Shown: positions 53,243 to 61,565, counted from the first letter of the stretch. The stretch: DNA of 64,000 nt from Algoriphagus vanfongensis DSM 17529 (GCF_000429465.1 NZ_AUBX01000011.1:372001-436000), one strand, 5' to 3'. A program made the numbers and translations. Notes: generated from the letters alone by a model not told the origin.

Positions 53243-54445
53243 ATGAATTCTATTCTATCAGATCGCATCTTGAATATGGAGGAATCAGCTACTCTGGCTA
53301 TGGCTAAAAAGGCTAGAGAACTGAAATCTCAAGGAATCGACATCATCGGACTTAGTTTGGGTGAGCCGGATTTTAAAACTCCAAAGCATATTCAGGAAGC
53401 TGCCAAGGCTGCTATCGACGAAGAAAAGTATTTCTCATATCCTCCTGTGGCCGGATATCAGGATCTGAGAGAAGCGATTGCAAAGAAACTCAGAGAAGAA
53501 AACAACATCTCTGAAGCGAAAGCGGAGAATATCGTCGTATCAACAGGTGCCAAGCACTCCATCGCCAATACCTTCATGTGCCTGATCAACGAAGGCGATG
53601 AGGTAGTGATTTTTTCTCCTTATTGGGTGAGCTATGCTGAGATCATCAAGTTAGCTGGAGGTGTTCCAGTTTTGATCGAGGGTACTTTGGAAAACAACTT
53701 CAAAGCGACTGCATCCCAATTGGAAGCTGCTTTGACTGATAAGACAAAAGCAATAATCTATTCCTCTCCTTGTAATCCGACAGGATCTGTTTTCAGCCAA
53801 GCTGAGCTGGAAGCTATCGCTGAGGTAGTGAAAAAGAGAGAAAACCTGGTAGTGATCGCTGATGAGATCTATGAGTTGATCAACTATACTGGTAAAAACT
53901 TCAGCATTGCTTCTCTTCCAGGAATGTTTGAAAGAACGATCACCGTGAATGGTTTCTCCAAAGGATATGCCATGACAGGATGGAGGGTAGGGTACATCTG
54001 CGCTCCTCTGGCGATTGCAAAAGCTGTGGAGAAAATTCAGGGACAGTTTACCTCAGGTGGTACAGGGATCGCTCAAAGAGCTGCTCTTGCTGGGATCGCC
54101 GGTGATCAGCAGTCTTCCAAAGACATGGCGGATGCATATTTCAAAAGAAGAGGGATTGTTTTGGAGCTACTTCAGGATATTCCCGGTATCAAGACTCATA
54201 TCCCAGAAGGCGCATTTTATTTCTTCCCGGATGTGACTGCTTTCTTTGGTAAATCAGCTCAGGGGCATACTGTGAAAGATGCAGATGATCTTTGCCTGTA
54301 TCTCTTGGATATTGCCAATGTGTCTCTTGTGACTGGTGCAGCCTTCGGAGCTCCAAATTGTGTGAGATTGAGCTATGCAGCCTCAGAAGAGGAATTGGTG
54401 GAAGCCTTGAAGCGAATCAAAAAAGCATTGGGCGAACTAGCCTAA
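53243..54445 (+). CDS. PLP-dependent aminotransferase, aspartate-aminotransferase-like (class I)
   Basis: 400 residues. It transfers amino groups between amino and 2-oxo acids. The PLP lysine is K240 in NGFSKGYAMTGWRVGY. Substrate and cofactor residues include SLGEPDF (N-terminal), SSPCNPTGSVFS, IADEIYE and VRLSYAASEEEL (C-terminal Arg). The sequence best resembles the Ib subgroup that uses aspartate (and often prephenate). Specificity is not proven from sequence. Confidence 0.92.
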   Translation: MNSILSDRILNMEESATLAMAKKARELKSQGIDIIGLSLGEPDFKTPKHIQEAAKAAIDEEKYFSYPPVAGYQDLREAIAKKLREENNISEAKAENIVVSTGAKHSIANTFMCLINEGDEVVIFSPYWVSYAEIIKLAGGVPVLIEGTLENNFKATASQLEAALTDKTKAIIYSSPCNPTGSVFSQAELEAIAEVVKKRENLVVIADEIYELINYTGKNFSIASLPGMFERTITVNGFSKGYAMTGWRVGYICAPLAIAKAVEKIQGQFTSGGTGIAQRAALAGIAGDQQSSKDMADAYFKRRGIVLELLQDIPGIKTHIPEGAFYFFPDVTAFFGKSAQGHTVKDADDLCLYLLDIANVSLVTGAAFGAPNCVRLSYAASEEELVEALKRIKKALGELA

Positions 54446-54454
54446 TCCTATAAA

Positions 54455-54487
54455 AACCCCGGTCGCAAGACTGGGGTTATTTTTTTG
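54455..54487 (+). terminator. Terminator of the aminotransferase gene
   Basis: AACCCCGGTC (54455-54464) pairs with GACTGGGGTT (54469-54478), with one G-T pair and a GCAA tetraloop, followed by AT then a run of T. Confidence 0.88.
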
Positions 54488-54511
54488 CCCGTACAGAAAG
54501 GCTTATTTTTG
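54485..54511 (+). promoter_or_regulatory. Promoter of the GT2-like gene at 54526
   Basis: TTG (54485-54487), 16 bases, then TATTTTTG (54504-54511), matching TAnnTTTG. It overlaps the T run of the preceding terminator. Confidence 0.55.
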
Positions 54512-54525
54512 GAGAAATTTTTACT

Positions 54526-55236
54526 ATGTCAGCAGTTCTCGTCATCACCCCTGTCAAAAACTCCATTGAAACTACCTTGGATACTGCCAAAGCAATCGCA
54601 GCATCTGACGTGAAAGTACATCATATCATTTTCAATGATTTCAGTACTACCGAGACCAAAGCCGAATTGGAAAAGAAGAAAGCTGAAATCGGGTACGAAT
54701 TGGTCCATCTGGAAGATATTACGGATCATCCTTCGCCGAATTATAAACTGGTCCTTCAGGTTTCTCAAAAGAAAGCCTTGGAGTTGGGCTTGCCACTTTT
54801 GGTAATCGAATCGGATGTGGTGGTGAAGAAAGATACAATCAGTAAACTTTTGGCTCATCAGCAGTCTCATCCGTCTTCTGGGCTCACGGGCTCTGTGACG
54901 GTGGATGAATCCGGGGTTGTCAATTTTCCTTACCTAAAGTTCAAAGGAAGGAAAGAGTCAGAAATCAATACAAAGAGAAGTCTGAGCTTTTGCTGTACGC
55001 TTTTCTCTCAAGAATTTTTGAAAGCCTATGATTTCACGGGGCTTGATGATGCCAAAGACTGGTATGACACTTTTATTTCTACGAAAGCGTTGGATTGCGG
55101 ATTTGAAAATTATGTACTCATGGATGCTCCGGTATGGCACCGGCCGCATGGAAGTCGCCCTTGGAAGCAGATGAAGTATAAGAACCCGCTGAAATACTAT
55201 TTCTTAAAATACTGGAAAGGTCTGGATAAAATCTGA
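54526..55236 (+). CDS. Family 2-like glycosyltransferase
   Basis: 236 residues. SAVLVITPVKNSIETTLDTAKAI begins a GT-A fold, and VIESDVVVKKDTISKLL has the acidic motif expected for metal/nucleotide-sugar binding. LTGSVTVDESGVVNFPYLKFKGRKE and DDAKDWYDTFISTKALDCGFE follow; WHRPHGSRPWKQ is near the end. The fold assignment is fair, but donor and acceptor are unknown. It is convergent with the next GT2 gene, the stops being adjacent. Confidence 0.75.
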   Translation: MSAVLVITPVKNSIETTLDTAKAIAASDVKVHHIIFNDFSTTETKAELEKKKAEIGYELVHLEDITDHPSPNYKLVLQVSQKKALELGLPLLVIESDVVVKKDTISKLLAHQQSHPSSGLTGSVTVDESGVVNFPYLKFKGRKESEINTKRSLSFCCTLFSQEFLKAYDFTGLDDAKDWYDTFISTKALDCGFENYVLMDAPVWHRPHGSRPWKQMKYKNPLKYYFLKYWKGLDKI

Positions 55237-56022
55237 TCAGAGTCTGCCCAATAATTTCAATAACGTATTGTAAGGCTTGCTCCAGGATCTTTGGAAGCGC
55301 AAGGGGCCATTGAGTTCTCTTTCAAAAAAATCTCGATGCTTGGAGTTGAGGTAATCAATTCTTTCCTGTTTCTTTTGAGCTGTTCCTGTTTTTTTTCTTT
55401 TGCTGGATGGAGTCAGTCGATAGTAGAAGCCTACAAAGGGAAGGCGGATGACTTCACCTCCGTTTTTTAGCATTTTGATCCAAAACTCCCAGTCCTCTCT
55501 CCCCATCGTCATGTCTTCTGAAAAGCCGCCGACCTCCTCCCAGTCGGATCTGCGAAAGAGTGCGGAGACAAATATCATATTGTCACGGGCAAGAGCAGCT
55601 CTACTAAAGCTTTTTAGATCCCAGTCTTTCTCCCCGGCTTCAGTAAATTTCTTTGCCTGGCAATACACGACTTTGACTTTTGCATCTGCCTCAAGTGCAT
55701 TGACAGCCTCTGAGATATAGCGGGGAGATATCAGGTCGTCCCCGTCCAAAGGAAGGATATATTTGCCGTTACTGGCTTTGATTCCCGTATTTCTGGCTTT
55801 GGTCACCCCTTCATTCTCCTTGTCGATGACTGTGATTTGGTTGTTTTTAGCGGCAAGATCAAGCGCAATTTGCAGGCTGTGGTCTGTCGAACCGTCATTG
55901 ACTACGATGAGTTCAATGTTGGAATATTCAGATTGTAGGGCAGAAAGAATAGTCTCTTTCAGGTAAGGAGCTTGATTGTAGCAAGGGGTGATAATTGAGA
56001 CCAGGGGGGAATTGCTGTTCAT
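55237..56022 (-). CDS. Family 2 glycosyltransferase
   Basis: 261 residues from the ATG at 56022; another ATG at 56031 adds three. The GT2 start is VSIITPCYNQAPYLKETILSAL, followed by IELIVVNDGSTDHS. The DxD-type motif is LPLDGDDLISPRYI, and GREDWEFWIKMLKNGGEV is the C-terminal acceptor-site motif. Such enzymes add sugars to lipopolysaccharide or capsule precursors. No polysaccharide cluster surrounds it apart from the GT at 54526 and the DUF4421 gene. Confidence 0.9.
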   Translation of the reverse strand: MNSNSPLVSIITPCYNQAPYLKETILSALQSEYSNIELIVVNDGSTDHSLQIALDLAAKNNQITVIDKENEGVTKARNTGIKASNGKYILPLDGDDLISPRYISEAVNALEADAKVKVVYCQAKKFTEAGEKDWDLKSFSRAALARDNMIFVSALFRRSDWEEVGGFSEDMTMGREDWEFWIKMLKNGGEVIRLPFVGFYYRLTPSSKRKKTGTAQKKQERIDYLNSKHRDFFERELNGPLRFQRSWSKPYNTLLKLLGRL

Positions 56023-56031
56023 GAGGTGCAA

Positions 56032-56333
56032 GCTAATTTAAAGTTCGGAGCGAACCAACTTCCAAGGACATGGGATCTTTAGATTGAAAGTTGAATTCCT
56101 TAACTATTATCATTCTAGATTATAGAAAAATCCAATAAAAAATTTGGAAAATTAAATGCTGTTCGTAATTTTACTTTGGTGATTAAACAACTTTTGTAAA
56201 CTATTCTTTTTAAATCTCGAGGTTTTAAACCCTCAATTTTCGAACTCTAATAGTTTTCTAAGAAATCCGGGTGAGCAACCCGGATTTTTTTTTGGTTTTA
56301 TTTTTAGAAATTAGTGCAAATCAAAATTCTTCA
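56032..56333 (+). other. Non-coding region with orphan terminator; possible small RNA
   Basis: No gene is supported on either strand. On the plus strand a strong terminator (56263-56293) has no coding gene before it. A TTACTTTG box at 56171-56178 differs from TAnnTTTG at one base and has TTG about 23-24 bases upstream, which would give a transcript of about 108 bases. A weak hairpin (GAGG/CCTC, about 56219-56234) lies inside. Confidence 0.4.
56263..56293 (+). terminator. Strong orphan terminator
   Basis: AAATCCGGGT (56263-56272) pairs perfectly with ACCCGGATTT (56278-56287), loop GAGCA, then T to 56293. The nearest upstream plus-strand gene ends about 1 kb earlier at 55236. Confidence 0.88.
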
Positions 56334-57365
56334 ATGCCCGTCCGTCTTCGTTTTCTATTCTTGCTAGGTATATTTTTGGTATGGGGTGATTTGGCCTGGA
56401 GTCAAAAATCCAACTTTGACTCAGCTTATGTGGAGGAGCAGCCTGAAGTTTTGGGTTTGCGCTTATATTTTTCTAAAAAGTACACGGACTTGGTAGTCTA
56501 TGTCCCCAAGGAAGACAGGAAGTATGTCTATCGACCCAACTCTGGCAATAACCTGGGACTTGGTTTTACCCACCAAAAATTCACTTTGAATGTCGCTTTT
56601 CCAGTTCCATTCCTCAATCAATCACGGCAAAAAGATTGGCCTTTCTATCTGGATTTGCAGTCTCACATTTATCCCAAAAAGATGATAATTGATCTTTTTG
56701 GGCAATTTTATGAGGGGTATACGCTTAGCTCGGATCAGCTGGAAAACTCCGATGAAGATTATTTGCGGGAAGATTTGAAGCTCCGGCAGTATGGAGTGAA
56801 TTTTAATTACCTCTTTTTTGGAGAGAAAATATCGCTCCAGGCTTCGTTTAATCAATCGATGATCCAAAAGCGATCAGCTTTTTCACCTTTTCTGGGATTT
56901 GAGATTTATGGTGGTAATATGAAAGGGGATTCCTTAGTGATTCCAAGTTTTGAAGCGCAGTCGAATTTTAATTTTATCAAAGCAAGATATCTGCAAGCCG
57001 GACCAAATGCTGGGCTGGCGGGTACATGGATTTTTGGGAAGGGATTTTTTCTGACTGGCGTGGCTTCGGCAAATCTGAGCTTGGGCTTGGCCGAATGGGA
57101 AAATGATGTCCGGATTTTCAGAAAAGTAGGGGTGATTCCTACTTTTTTCCTCAGGGGCTTTGCCGGCTACAATTCACGTCGTTTTTCAGTCAATGCCAAT
57201 TATATTCTCAAGAATTTGGAGCTTGTGAGAGGAGGTCCCTTTGAGCAGGCTGTGAATACGGGTAATTATCGGATCAACCTCGTGTACAAGCTGAATGTGA
57301 GTGAGAAGTTTAGAAATAAATTTAGAAAAGTGAATCCTGTCCGGCTAATAGATAAAGATCTATAG
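56334..57365 (+). CDS. DUF4421 family secreted protein
   Basis: 343 residues from ATG 56334; the frame reaches 56271 through the preceding terminator, so that extension is unlikely. A signal peptide ends near LAWSQ (about residue 24). The remainder is strand-rich with alternating aromatic residues (PFYLDLQSHIYPKKMIIDLFGQFYEGYTLSS, LKLRQYGVNFNYLFFGEKISLQASFNQS), as in outer-membrane beta-barrel proteins. It ends in basic residues (RNKFRKVNPVRLIDKDL). DUF4421 proteins are Bacteroidota-specific, predicted outer-membrane, function unknown. Confidence 0.8.
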   Translation: MPVRLRFLFLLGIFLVWGDLAWSQKSNFDSAYVEEQPEVLGLRLYFSKKYTDLVVYVPKEDRKYVYRPNSGNNLGLGFTHQKFTLNVAFPVPFLNQSRQKDWPFYLDLQSHIYPKKMIIDLFGQFYEGYTLSSDQLENSDEDYLREDLKLRQYGVNFNYLFFGEKISLQASFNQSMIQKRSAFSPFLGFEIYGGNMKGDSLVIPSFEAQSNFNFIKARYLQAGPNAGLAGTWIFGKGFFLTGVASANLSLGLAEWENDVRIFRKVGVIPTFFLRGFAGYNSRRFSVNANYILKNLELVRGGPFEQAVNTGNYRINLVYKLNVSEKFRNKFRKVNPVRLIDKDL

Positions 57366-57367
57366 AT

Positions 57368-57399
57368 TTGGTCTGGAATGGGCATTTCCTTTAGTTTTG
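57368..57399 (+). promoter_or_regulatory. Promoter of the aldehyde dehydrogenase gene
   Basis: TTG (57368-57370), 21 bases, then TAGTTTTG (57392-57399). Predicted transcription start near 57406 supports the ATG at 57424. Confidence 0.65.
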
Positions 57400-57423
57400 A
57401 TCCTAATCCAAAATACGAATAGC

Positions 57424-58968
57424 ATGAATGATAGATTTGGAATTGCTGAATCCCTGAAAAATCTTGGAATCCAAGCCGAAAACTTGGGTGTATCTACCGG
57501 TCAAAAATGGTTTGACTCTGGTGAGTCCTATATCTCGTCTATTTCGCCAGCCGATGGAAAACTCATCGCAAAAGTACAGGTGGCCAATGCGGAGACCTAT
57601 GAGCAAGTGGTGACGTCTGCTCAGATCGCTTTTGAAAAGTGGCGCTTGATTCCCGCTCCTCAAAGAGGTGAGATCGTGCGAGAAATCGGAAATGCACTTC
57701 GTGAGAAAAAGGCGGATTTGGGAAAATTGGTTTCCTATGAGATGGGCAAATCCTATCAGGAGGGCTTGGGAGAGGTGCAGGAGATGATCGATATCTGTGA
57801 TTTCGCAGTGGGGCTTTCCCGTCAGTTGTATGGTCTCACGATGCACTCTGAGCGTCCTGGGCATAGAATGTACGAGCAGTGGCATCCGCTGGGGATTGTC
57901 GGAATTATTTCCGCTTTCAATTTCCCTGTGGCTGTTTGGTCTTGGAATACTGCCTTGGCCTGGGTTTGCGGAGATGTCTGTGTATGGAAACCTTCCGAAA
58001 AAGCACCTTTATCAGGTATCGCTTGTCAGCATATCGTAAGTCAGATTTTCAAAAAGCATGATTTGCCAGATGGAATTTCTTCCTTGATTGTCGGAGATTA
58101 TCAAGTGGGAGAGATGCTTTCGCATGATACTAGAGTTCCTTTGGTTTCAGCTACTGGATCTACCCGAATGGGAAAATTAGTAGGCAAAGCTGTTGGAGAA
58201 CGATTGGGGAGGTCCTTGCTTGAGTTGGGAGGAAATAACGCCATCATCATCACAAAGGATGCGGATATGGACATGGCCATTCGGGGAGCTTTGTTTGGAG
58301 CTGTTGGGACAGCAGGGCAAAGATGTACCTCTACGCGTCGATTAATTATCCAAGAGGAGGTTTTTGATGAGGTAGCAAAGAGACTGGCTTCCGCCTATTC
58401 CAAATTGGTGATCGGCAATCCTCTGGATGAGAAGAATCATGTAGGGCCGGTAATCGATCAAGATGCTGTGAAAATGTATGAAGATGCCATCGAGAAAGTG
58501 AAAGCCGAGGGTGGAACAGAAGTAGTGCCAGGAGGGGTTTTGTCCGGCGAAGGCTTTGAATCTGGCTGCTATGTGAAGCCTGCGATCTATGAAGCAGAAA
58601 ATCATTATGAAATCGTGCAGCATGAGACTTTTGCGCCGATTCTTTATTTGATCAAGTATAAAACCATCGCCGAAGCTATCGCGATTCAGAATGGAGTGCC
58701 TCAGGGGCTTTCATCTGCGATCATGACGACAAATATGCGTGAGGCGGAAGCCTTCCTTTCTGTGGCTGGTTCGGACTGTGGGATCGCCAATGTCAATATC
58801 GGTACTTCAGGTGCTGAAATCGGAGGGGCTTTTGGAGGTGAGAAAGAAACCGGGGGAGGAAGAGAGTCTGGCTCTGACGCCTGGAAGGCCTATATGAGAC
58901 GGCAAACCAATACAATTAATTATTCCACTGCTTTGCCTTTGGCGCAGGGGATTAAGTTTGATATTTGA
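57424..58968 (+). CDS. Aldehyde dehydrogenase, ALDH7-like (piperideine-6-carboxylate dehydrogenase type)
   Basis: 514 residues from ATG 57424; the frame extends to 57397 but that lies in the promoter. Catalytic glutamate E267 is in LELGGNNAIII and the nucleophile C301 in GTAGQRCTSTRR. FNFPVAVWSWNTALAWVCGD and SATGSTRMGK are cofactor-binding. HETFAPILYLIKYKT is near the end. The GNNAI and FPVAVW features are those of the antiquitin-like (ALDH7) group, which oxidises alpha-aminoadipic semialdehyde in lysine breakdown. No other lysine-catabolism gene is adjacent, so the substrate is inferred. Confidence 0.88.
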   Translation: MNDRFGIAESLKNLGIQAENLGVSTGQKWFDSGESYISSISPADGKLIAKVQVANAETYEQVVTSAQIAFEKWRLIPAPQRGEIVREIGNALREKKADLGKLVSYEMGKSYQEGLGEVQEMIDICDFAVGLSRQLYGLTMHSERPGHRMYEQWHPLGIVGIISAFNFPVAVWSWNTALAWVCGDVCVWKPSEKAPLSGIACQHIVSQIFKKHDLPDGISSLIVGDYQVGEMLSHDTRVPLVSATGSTRMGKLVGKAVGERLGRSLLELGGNNAIIITKDADMDMAIRGALFGAVGTAGQRCTSTRRLIIQEEVFDEVAKRLASAYSKLVIGNPLDEKNHVGPVIDQDAVKMYEDAIEKVKAEGGTEVVPGGVLSGEGFESGCYVKPAIYEAENHYEIVQHETFAPILYLIKYKTIAEAIAIQNGVPQGLSSAIMTTNMREAEAFLSVAGSDCGIANVNIGTSGAEIGGAFGGEKETGGGRESGSDAWKAYMRRQTNTINYSTALPLAQGIKFDI

Positions 58969-58973
58969 TATAG

Positions 58974-59006
58974 AAGGGCTAGTTAGAACAATGACTGGCC
59001 CTTTTG
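58974..59006 (+). terminator. Terminator of the aldehyde dehydrogenase gene
   Basis: AAGGGCTAGT (58974-58983) pairs with ACTGGCCCTT (58994-59003), with one G-T pair, then T residues. Confidence 0.75.
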
Positions 59007-59061
59007 TTTAAAATATTTGACCTCATTTTCAGTTGTTTATGATTTTTGTTTAGGTGAGTAT

Positions 59062-59091
59062 TTGCCTAATTCAAAATTGAAACTACCTTTG
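59062..59091 (+). promoter_or_regulatory. Promoter of the tRNA-Val pair
   Basis: TTG (59062-59064), exactly 19 bases, then TACCTTTG (59084-59091), a full match to the Bacteroidota consensus. The first tRNA starts 34 bases downstream. Confidence 0.8.
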
Positions 59092-59125
59092 CATTCCCTT
59101 TCGGAAGGAAAGTGGTAAAAAGAAT

Positions 59126-59200
59126 GGGAGTTTAGCTCAGTTGGTTCAGAGCATCTGCCTTACAAGCAGAGGGTCGGGGGTTCGAATCCCTCAACTCCCA
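59126..59200 (+). tRNA. tRNA-Val (TAC anticodon), first copy
   Basis: 75 bases. Acceptor GGGAGTT/AACTCCC, D arm GCTC...GAGC, anticodon arm TCTGC-CTTACAA-GCAGA with anticodon TAC, T arm with TTCGAAT. Discriminator A at 59200; CCA is not encoded. Confidence 0.96.
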
Positions 59201-59228
59201 CTCCATTCTTTCAATGAAAATCCATTTT

Positions 59229-59303
59229 GGGAGTTTAGCTCAGTTGGTTCAGAGCATCTGCCTTACAAGCAGAGGGTCGGGGGTTCGAATCCCTCAACTC
59301 CCA
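59229..59303 (+). tRNA. tRNA-Val (TAC anticodon), second identical copy
   Basis: Identical in all 75 bases to the first copy, 28 bases downstream. It is followed directly by a terminator (59308-59340), so the two are one transcript. Confidence 0.96.
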
Positions 59304-59338
59304 CATTAGCCTCAGAGAAATCTGGGGCTTTTCTGTTT
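59294..59338 (+). repeat. 45-bp direct repeat, copy 1 (tRNA-Val 3' end plus terminator)
   Basis: Identical to 59623-59667 over 45 bases, running from the tRNA 3' acceptor strand through the terminator. The spacing of about 330 bases suggests a duplication of the tRNA-terminator unit. Confidence 0.9.
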
Positions 59339-59340
59339 TT
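59308..59340 (+). terminator. Terminator after the tRNA-Val pair
   Basis: AGCCTCAGA (59308-59316) pairs with TCTGGGGCT (59321-59329), one G-T pair, GAAA tetraloop, then a T-rich tail. The whole hairpin is repeated at 59637-59667. Confidence 0.85.
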
Positions 59341-59457
59341 AAGCTACTCGCATTTATATATTTTATCCTCTTCAGATTGATGGATTTTTCATTGGGAAGA
59401 CCTTTGGTGCCTCATTTAAATGAGATCATAAACACATATTATTGTGGTCATACTGGT

Positions 59458-59481
59458 AAAGCCAATTGTTGGCTTTTTTTT
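59458..59481 (+). terminator. Extra terminator between tRNA-Val and its decayed copy
   Basis: AAAGCCAA (59458-59465) pairs with TTGGCTTT (59469-59476) over TTG, followed by T. No gene is seen between it and the tRNA terminator. A perfect palindrome CTCATTTAAATGAG lies at 59411-59424. Confidence 0.65.
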
Positions 59482-59552
59482 CAAAGTGAAGTATAGTAAC
59501 AGAGTGTGAAGTCAAATCCTGAGAGGGCATCTGGATAATTAATTGAAAATAA

Positions 59553-59632
59553 GAGTCAGCTCAGTTTGTTCAGATCATCCCGATACCATCGGGAGGGTCG
59601 GTGGGGCGATATTCGATCGGGATCAACTCCCA
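59553..59632 (+). pseudogene. Decayed tRNA-Val-like copy
   Basis: The stretch still aligns with tRNA-Val at CAGCTCAGTTTGTTCAGA (D arm), GAGGGTCGG (variable region) and TCAACTCCCA (3' end). The 5' acceptor strand (AAGAGTC) no longer pairs with AACTCCC. The anticodon arm is replaced by TCCCG-ATACCAT-CGGGA, a perfect 5-bp stem with a seven-base loop that would read ACC. The T arm carries a six-base gain and no longer pairs cleanly. It is probably not a working tRNA. Confidence 0.6.
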
Positions 59633-59667
59633 CATTAGCCTCAGAGAAATCTGGGGCTTTTCTGTTT
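59623..59667 (+). repeat. 45-bp direct repeat, copy 2
   Basis: Second copy of the repeat at 59294-59338, following the decayed tRNA and including the same terminator hairpin (59637-59667). No integrase or transposase gene is present in the 330-base interval. Confidence 0.9.
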
Positions 59668-59674
59668 AAGAGAA

Positions 59675-59713
59675 AAAAAAGGCCTCAAAGAAAAAATCTT
59701 CGAGGCCTTTTTT
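59675..59713. terminator. Terminator of the TonB-dependent receptor gene
   Basis: AAAAAAGGCCTC (59675-59686) pairs with GAGGCCTTTTTT (59702-59713). It ends the minus-strand receptor transcript and can also act on the plus strand. Confidence 0.85.
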
Positions 59714-59725
59714 GACTTTGAGTTT

Positions 59726-61552
59726 CTACTCCAAATTCAACATAAATCCTGCTCTAAACCATCGGCCAGGCATCTGTACCGTGCCTGACTCGATGTAGTC
59801 AGTATCAGTGATATTGGATGCTTCGGCAAAGAATCCGATTTTTCCGATTCGATTGTAATCCACTCGCATGTCCAAAAGGAAATACGGGTCCTGACTGATT
59901 CGTTCTACATAGCGCATTTTGGTGTTCCATTCCAGCTTTTGGCCGATTCCGATCAGTGCTCCGCCGATCACTTGGTTTTTCAAAGCAGTCAAGGCATAGC
60001 GCGTCTCGATCCCCGGTTGATTGATCAAATTGGCATCGATGTAGTTGTAGGAAAATTGCAGCTCTTTGACCCGAATCAAAGCAGGTGAAGAGGCAAATCG
60101 ATAGGCAAGAGAAGCCTCGATTCCGTGGAACTTCACTTCGTTGAAGTTTTGAGGCTGCCATGGGGTCTCCTCGTCTGGACGTGTCCACTCGATCAGATCA
60201 TCCGTGTTTCTGTTGAAATAGACCAATTCAGCAAAAAGGCCAGCCTGATTCCATTTGGCTCCGATTTCAAAGTTTTGGGCTTGCTCTGGTTTCAAATCTG
60301 GATTCCCGATGTTGGTAGGTCCCTGATAGTACAAGTCGGTATAGGTAGGGATTCTAAAGCTTTTGCCCAGTCCGGTATAAAATCTCAGTTTTTCGGTGGC
60401 TTGAAATCCTAGTTCCATTCCTGGAAAATGCTTCCAGCCATAGTCGTTGTAATAATTGCTATAAATCCCAGCCCGAATGTCAAAGCCTCCAGTCAGGTTG
60501 ACCAACTGCTCCAAAAAGATGCCTGCGAGCATCCTGTCATGATTTCCCAGATTGGTGCTTTCGATTTTCTCCTCACGGATTTCCAGACCAAGTCCCGTTG
60601 TTCCCAATTTACTTTCGTAAGTCCCGTTGGTCTCCAGCGCATAGGTATTGGAGGTGTGGAGGTTTCTGTAAAACTCCGGCTCGTTTCGTCTTAGCAGGTA
60701 TTCGTCTGCATTTTTTCTCCAGTAAGCCCGTGTATTGAGGTGAAATCTTTCATCCGAAAAGGTGTGGCTCAGCGCCCCGACGGTCGTTTGGATACTTTCC
60801 CACTGATCGGGATAGGTACTGGCATAAAACCCATTAGCGCCGAAATCTCGGTCTGTATAGGCGATCATTCCTCTCAGGGAGTGCTTTTCATTCAGGTCAA
60901 TCCCGTTTTCATAGAAAATATTGCTCACTTGGTAATCGGAATTGTACCAATGTCCATTGGATTCATCATAGGAGATAGCCAAATTTTGCTTGAAGCTTCC
61001 GGCAGGCAGAGAACCGGCAAAATTGATTCCTTTCATCCCAAAATCTCCCGCATAGCCTTGCAGGCGTAAGCTTCGGCGATCGGACAGCTCAGTGATCACA
61101 TTGACAGCGCCGGCATAGGCATTTTGTCCGAAGATTCTGGAGCCAGGCCCTTTCAAAACTTCCACCCGATCGATATTGATCATAGGTACGGGGATATTCA
61201 TCATGTGATGTCCAGACTGCGGATCGGTCAGCTTGATGCCGTTCAAAAGCATCAGAGTCTGATTAAATGAGCCTCCGCGGATGCCGATGTCGGCTTGGAC
61301 GCCTGTCACTCCCCGCTGTCGCACATCGACCCCAGGCACAAAAGAAAGTACTTCCTGAAGACTGCGTGCAGGGGTGGTTTCCAGCTGTGGTTTGGTGATG
61401 ACGGAGATGTTTCTGCTCTGCTTGGAAAATGGAATCTGAATCCGATTTTCCTGAATGATAATCTCTTCCAGATTTTGAGCTGTGGTGTCGTTTTGGGCGT
61501 TCGCCTGAAGACTGATCAGGCAGATAGCAGCCGCATAAAACATTTTTCTCAT
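59726..61552 (-). CDS. TonB-dependent outer-membrane receptor
   Basis: 608 residues, at the small end for the family, comparable to BtuB-sized receptors. A signal peptide ends near LQANAQ (residue 19). The plug domain has ISVITKPQLETTPARSLQEVLSFVPGVDVRQRG, then DIGIRGGSFNQTLMLLNGIKLTDPQ and VEVLKGPGSRIFGQNAYAGAVNVIT. The barrel follows with RFYTGLGKSFRIPTYTDLYYQGP, NPDLKPEQAQNFEIGAKW and a closing aromatic strand WFRAGFMLNLE (ending in E). It takes up a large substrate such as a siderophore, cobalamin or oligosaccharide; I see no riboswitch or partner SusD gene to choose between them. Confidence 0.93.
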   Translation of the reverse strand: MRKMFYAAAICLISLQANAQNDTTAQNLEEIIIQENRIQIPFSKQSRNISVITKPQLETTPARSLQEVLSFVPGVDVRQRGVTGVQADIGIRGGSFNQTLMLLNGIKLTDPQSGHHMMNIPVPMINIDRVEVLKGPGSRIFGQNAYAGAVNVITELSDRRSLRLQGYAGDFGMKGINFAGSLPAGSFKQNLAISYDESNGHWYNSDYQVSNIFYENGIDLNEKHSLRGMIAYTDRDFGANGFYASTYPDQWESIQTTVGALSHTFSDERFHLNTRAYWRKNADEYLLRRNEPEFYRNLHTSNTYALETNGTYESKLGTTGLGLEIREEKIESTNLGNHDRMLAGIFLEQLVNLTGGFDIRAGIYSNYYNDYGWKHFPGMELGFQATEKLRFYTGLGKSFRIPTYTDLYYQGPTNIGNPDLKPEQAQNFEIGAKWNQAGLFAELVYFNRNTDDLIEWTRPDEETPWQPQNFNEVKFHGIEASLAYRFASSPALIRVKELQFSYNYIDANLINQPGIETRYALTALKNQVIGGALIGIGQKLEWNTKMRYVERISQDPYFLLDMRVDYNRIGKIGFFAEASNITDTDYIESGTVQMPGRWFRAGFMLNLE

Positions 61553-61565
61553 TCGATAGATAGTA

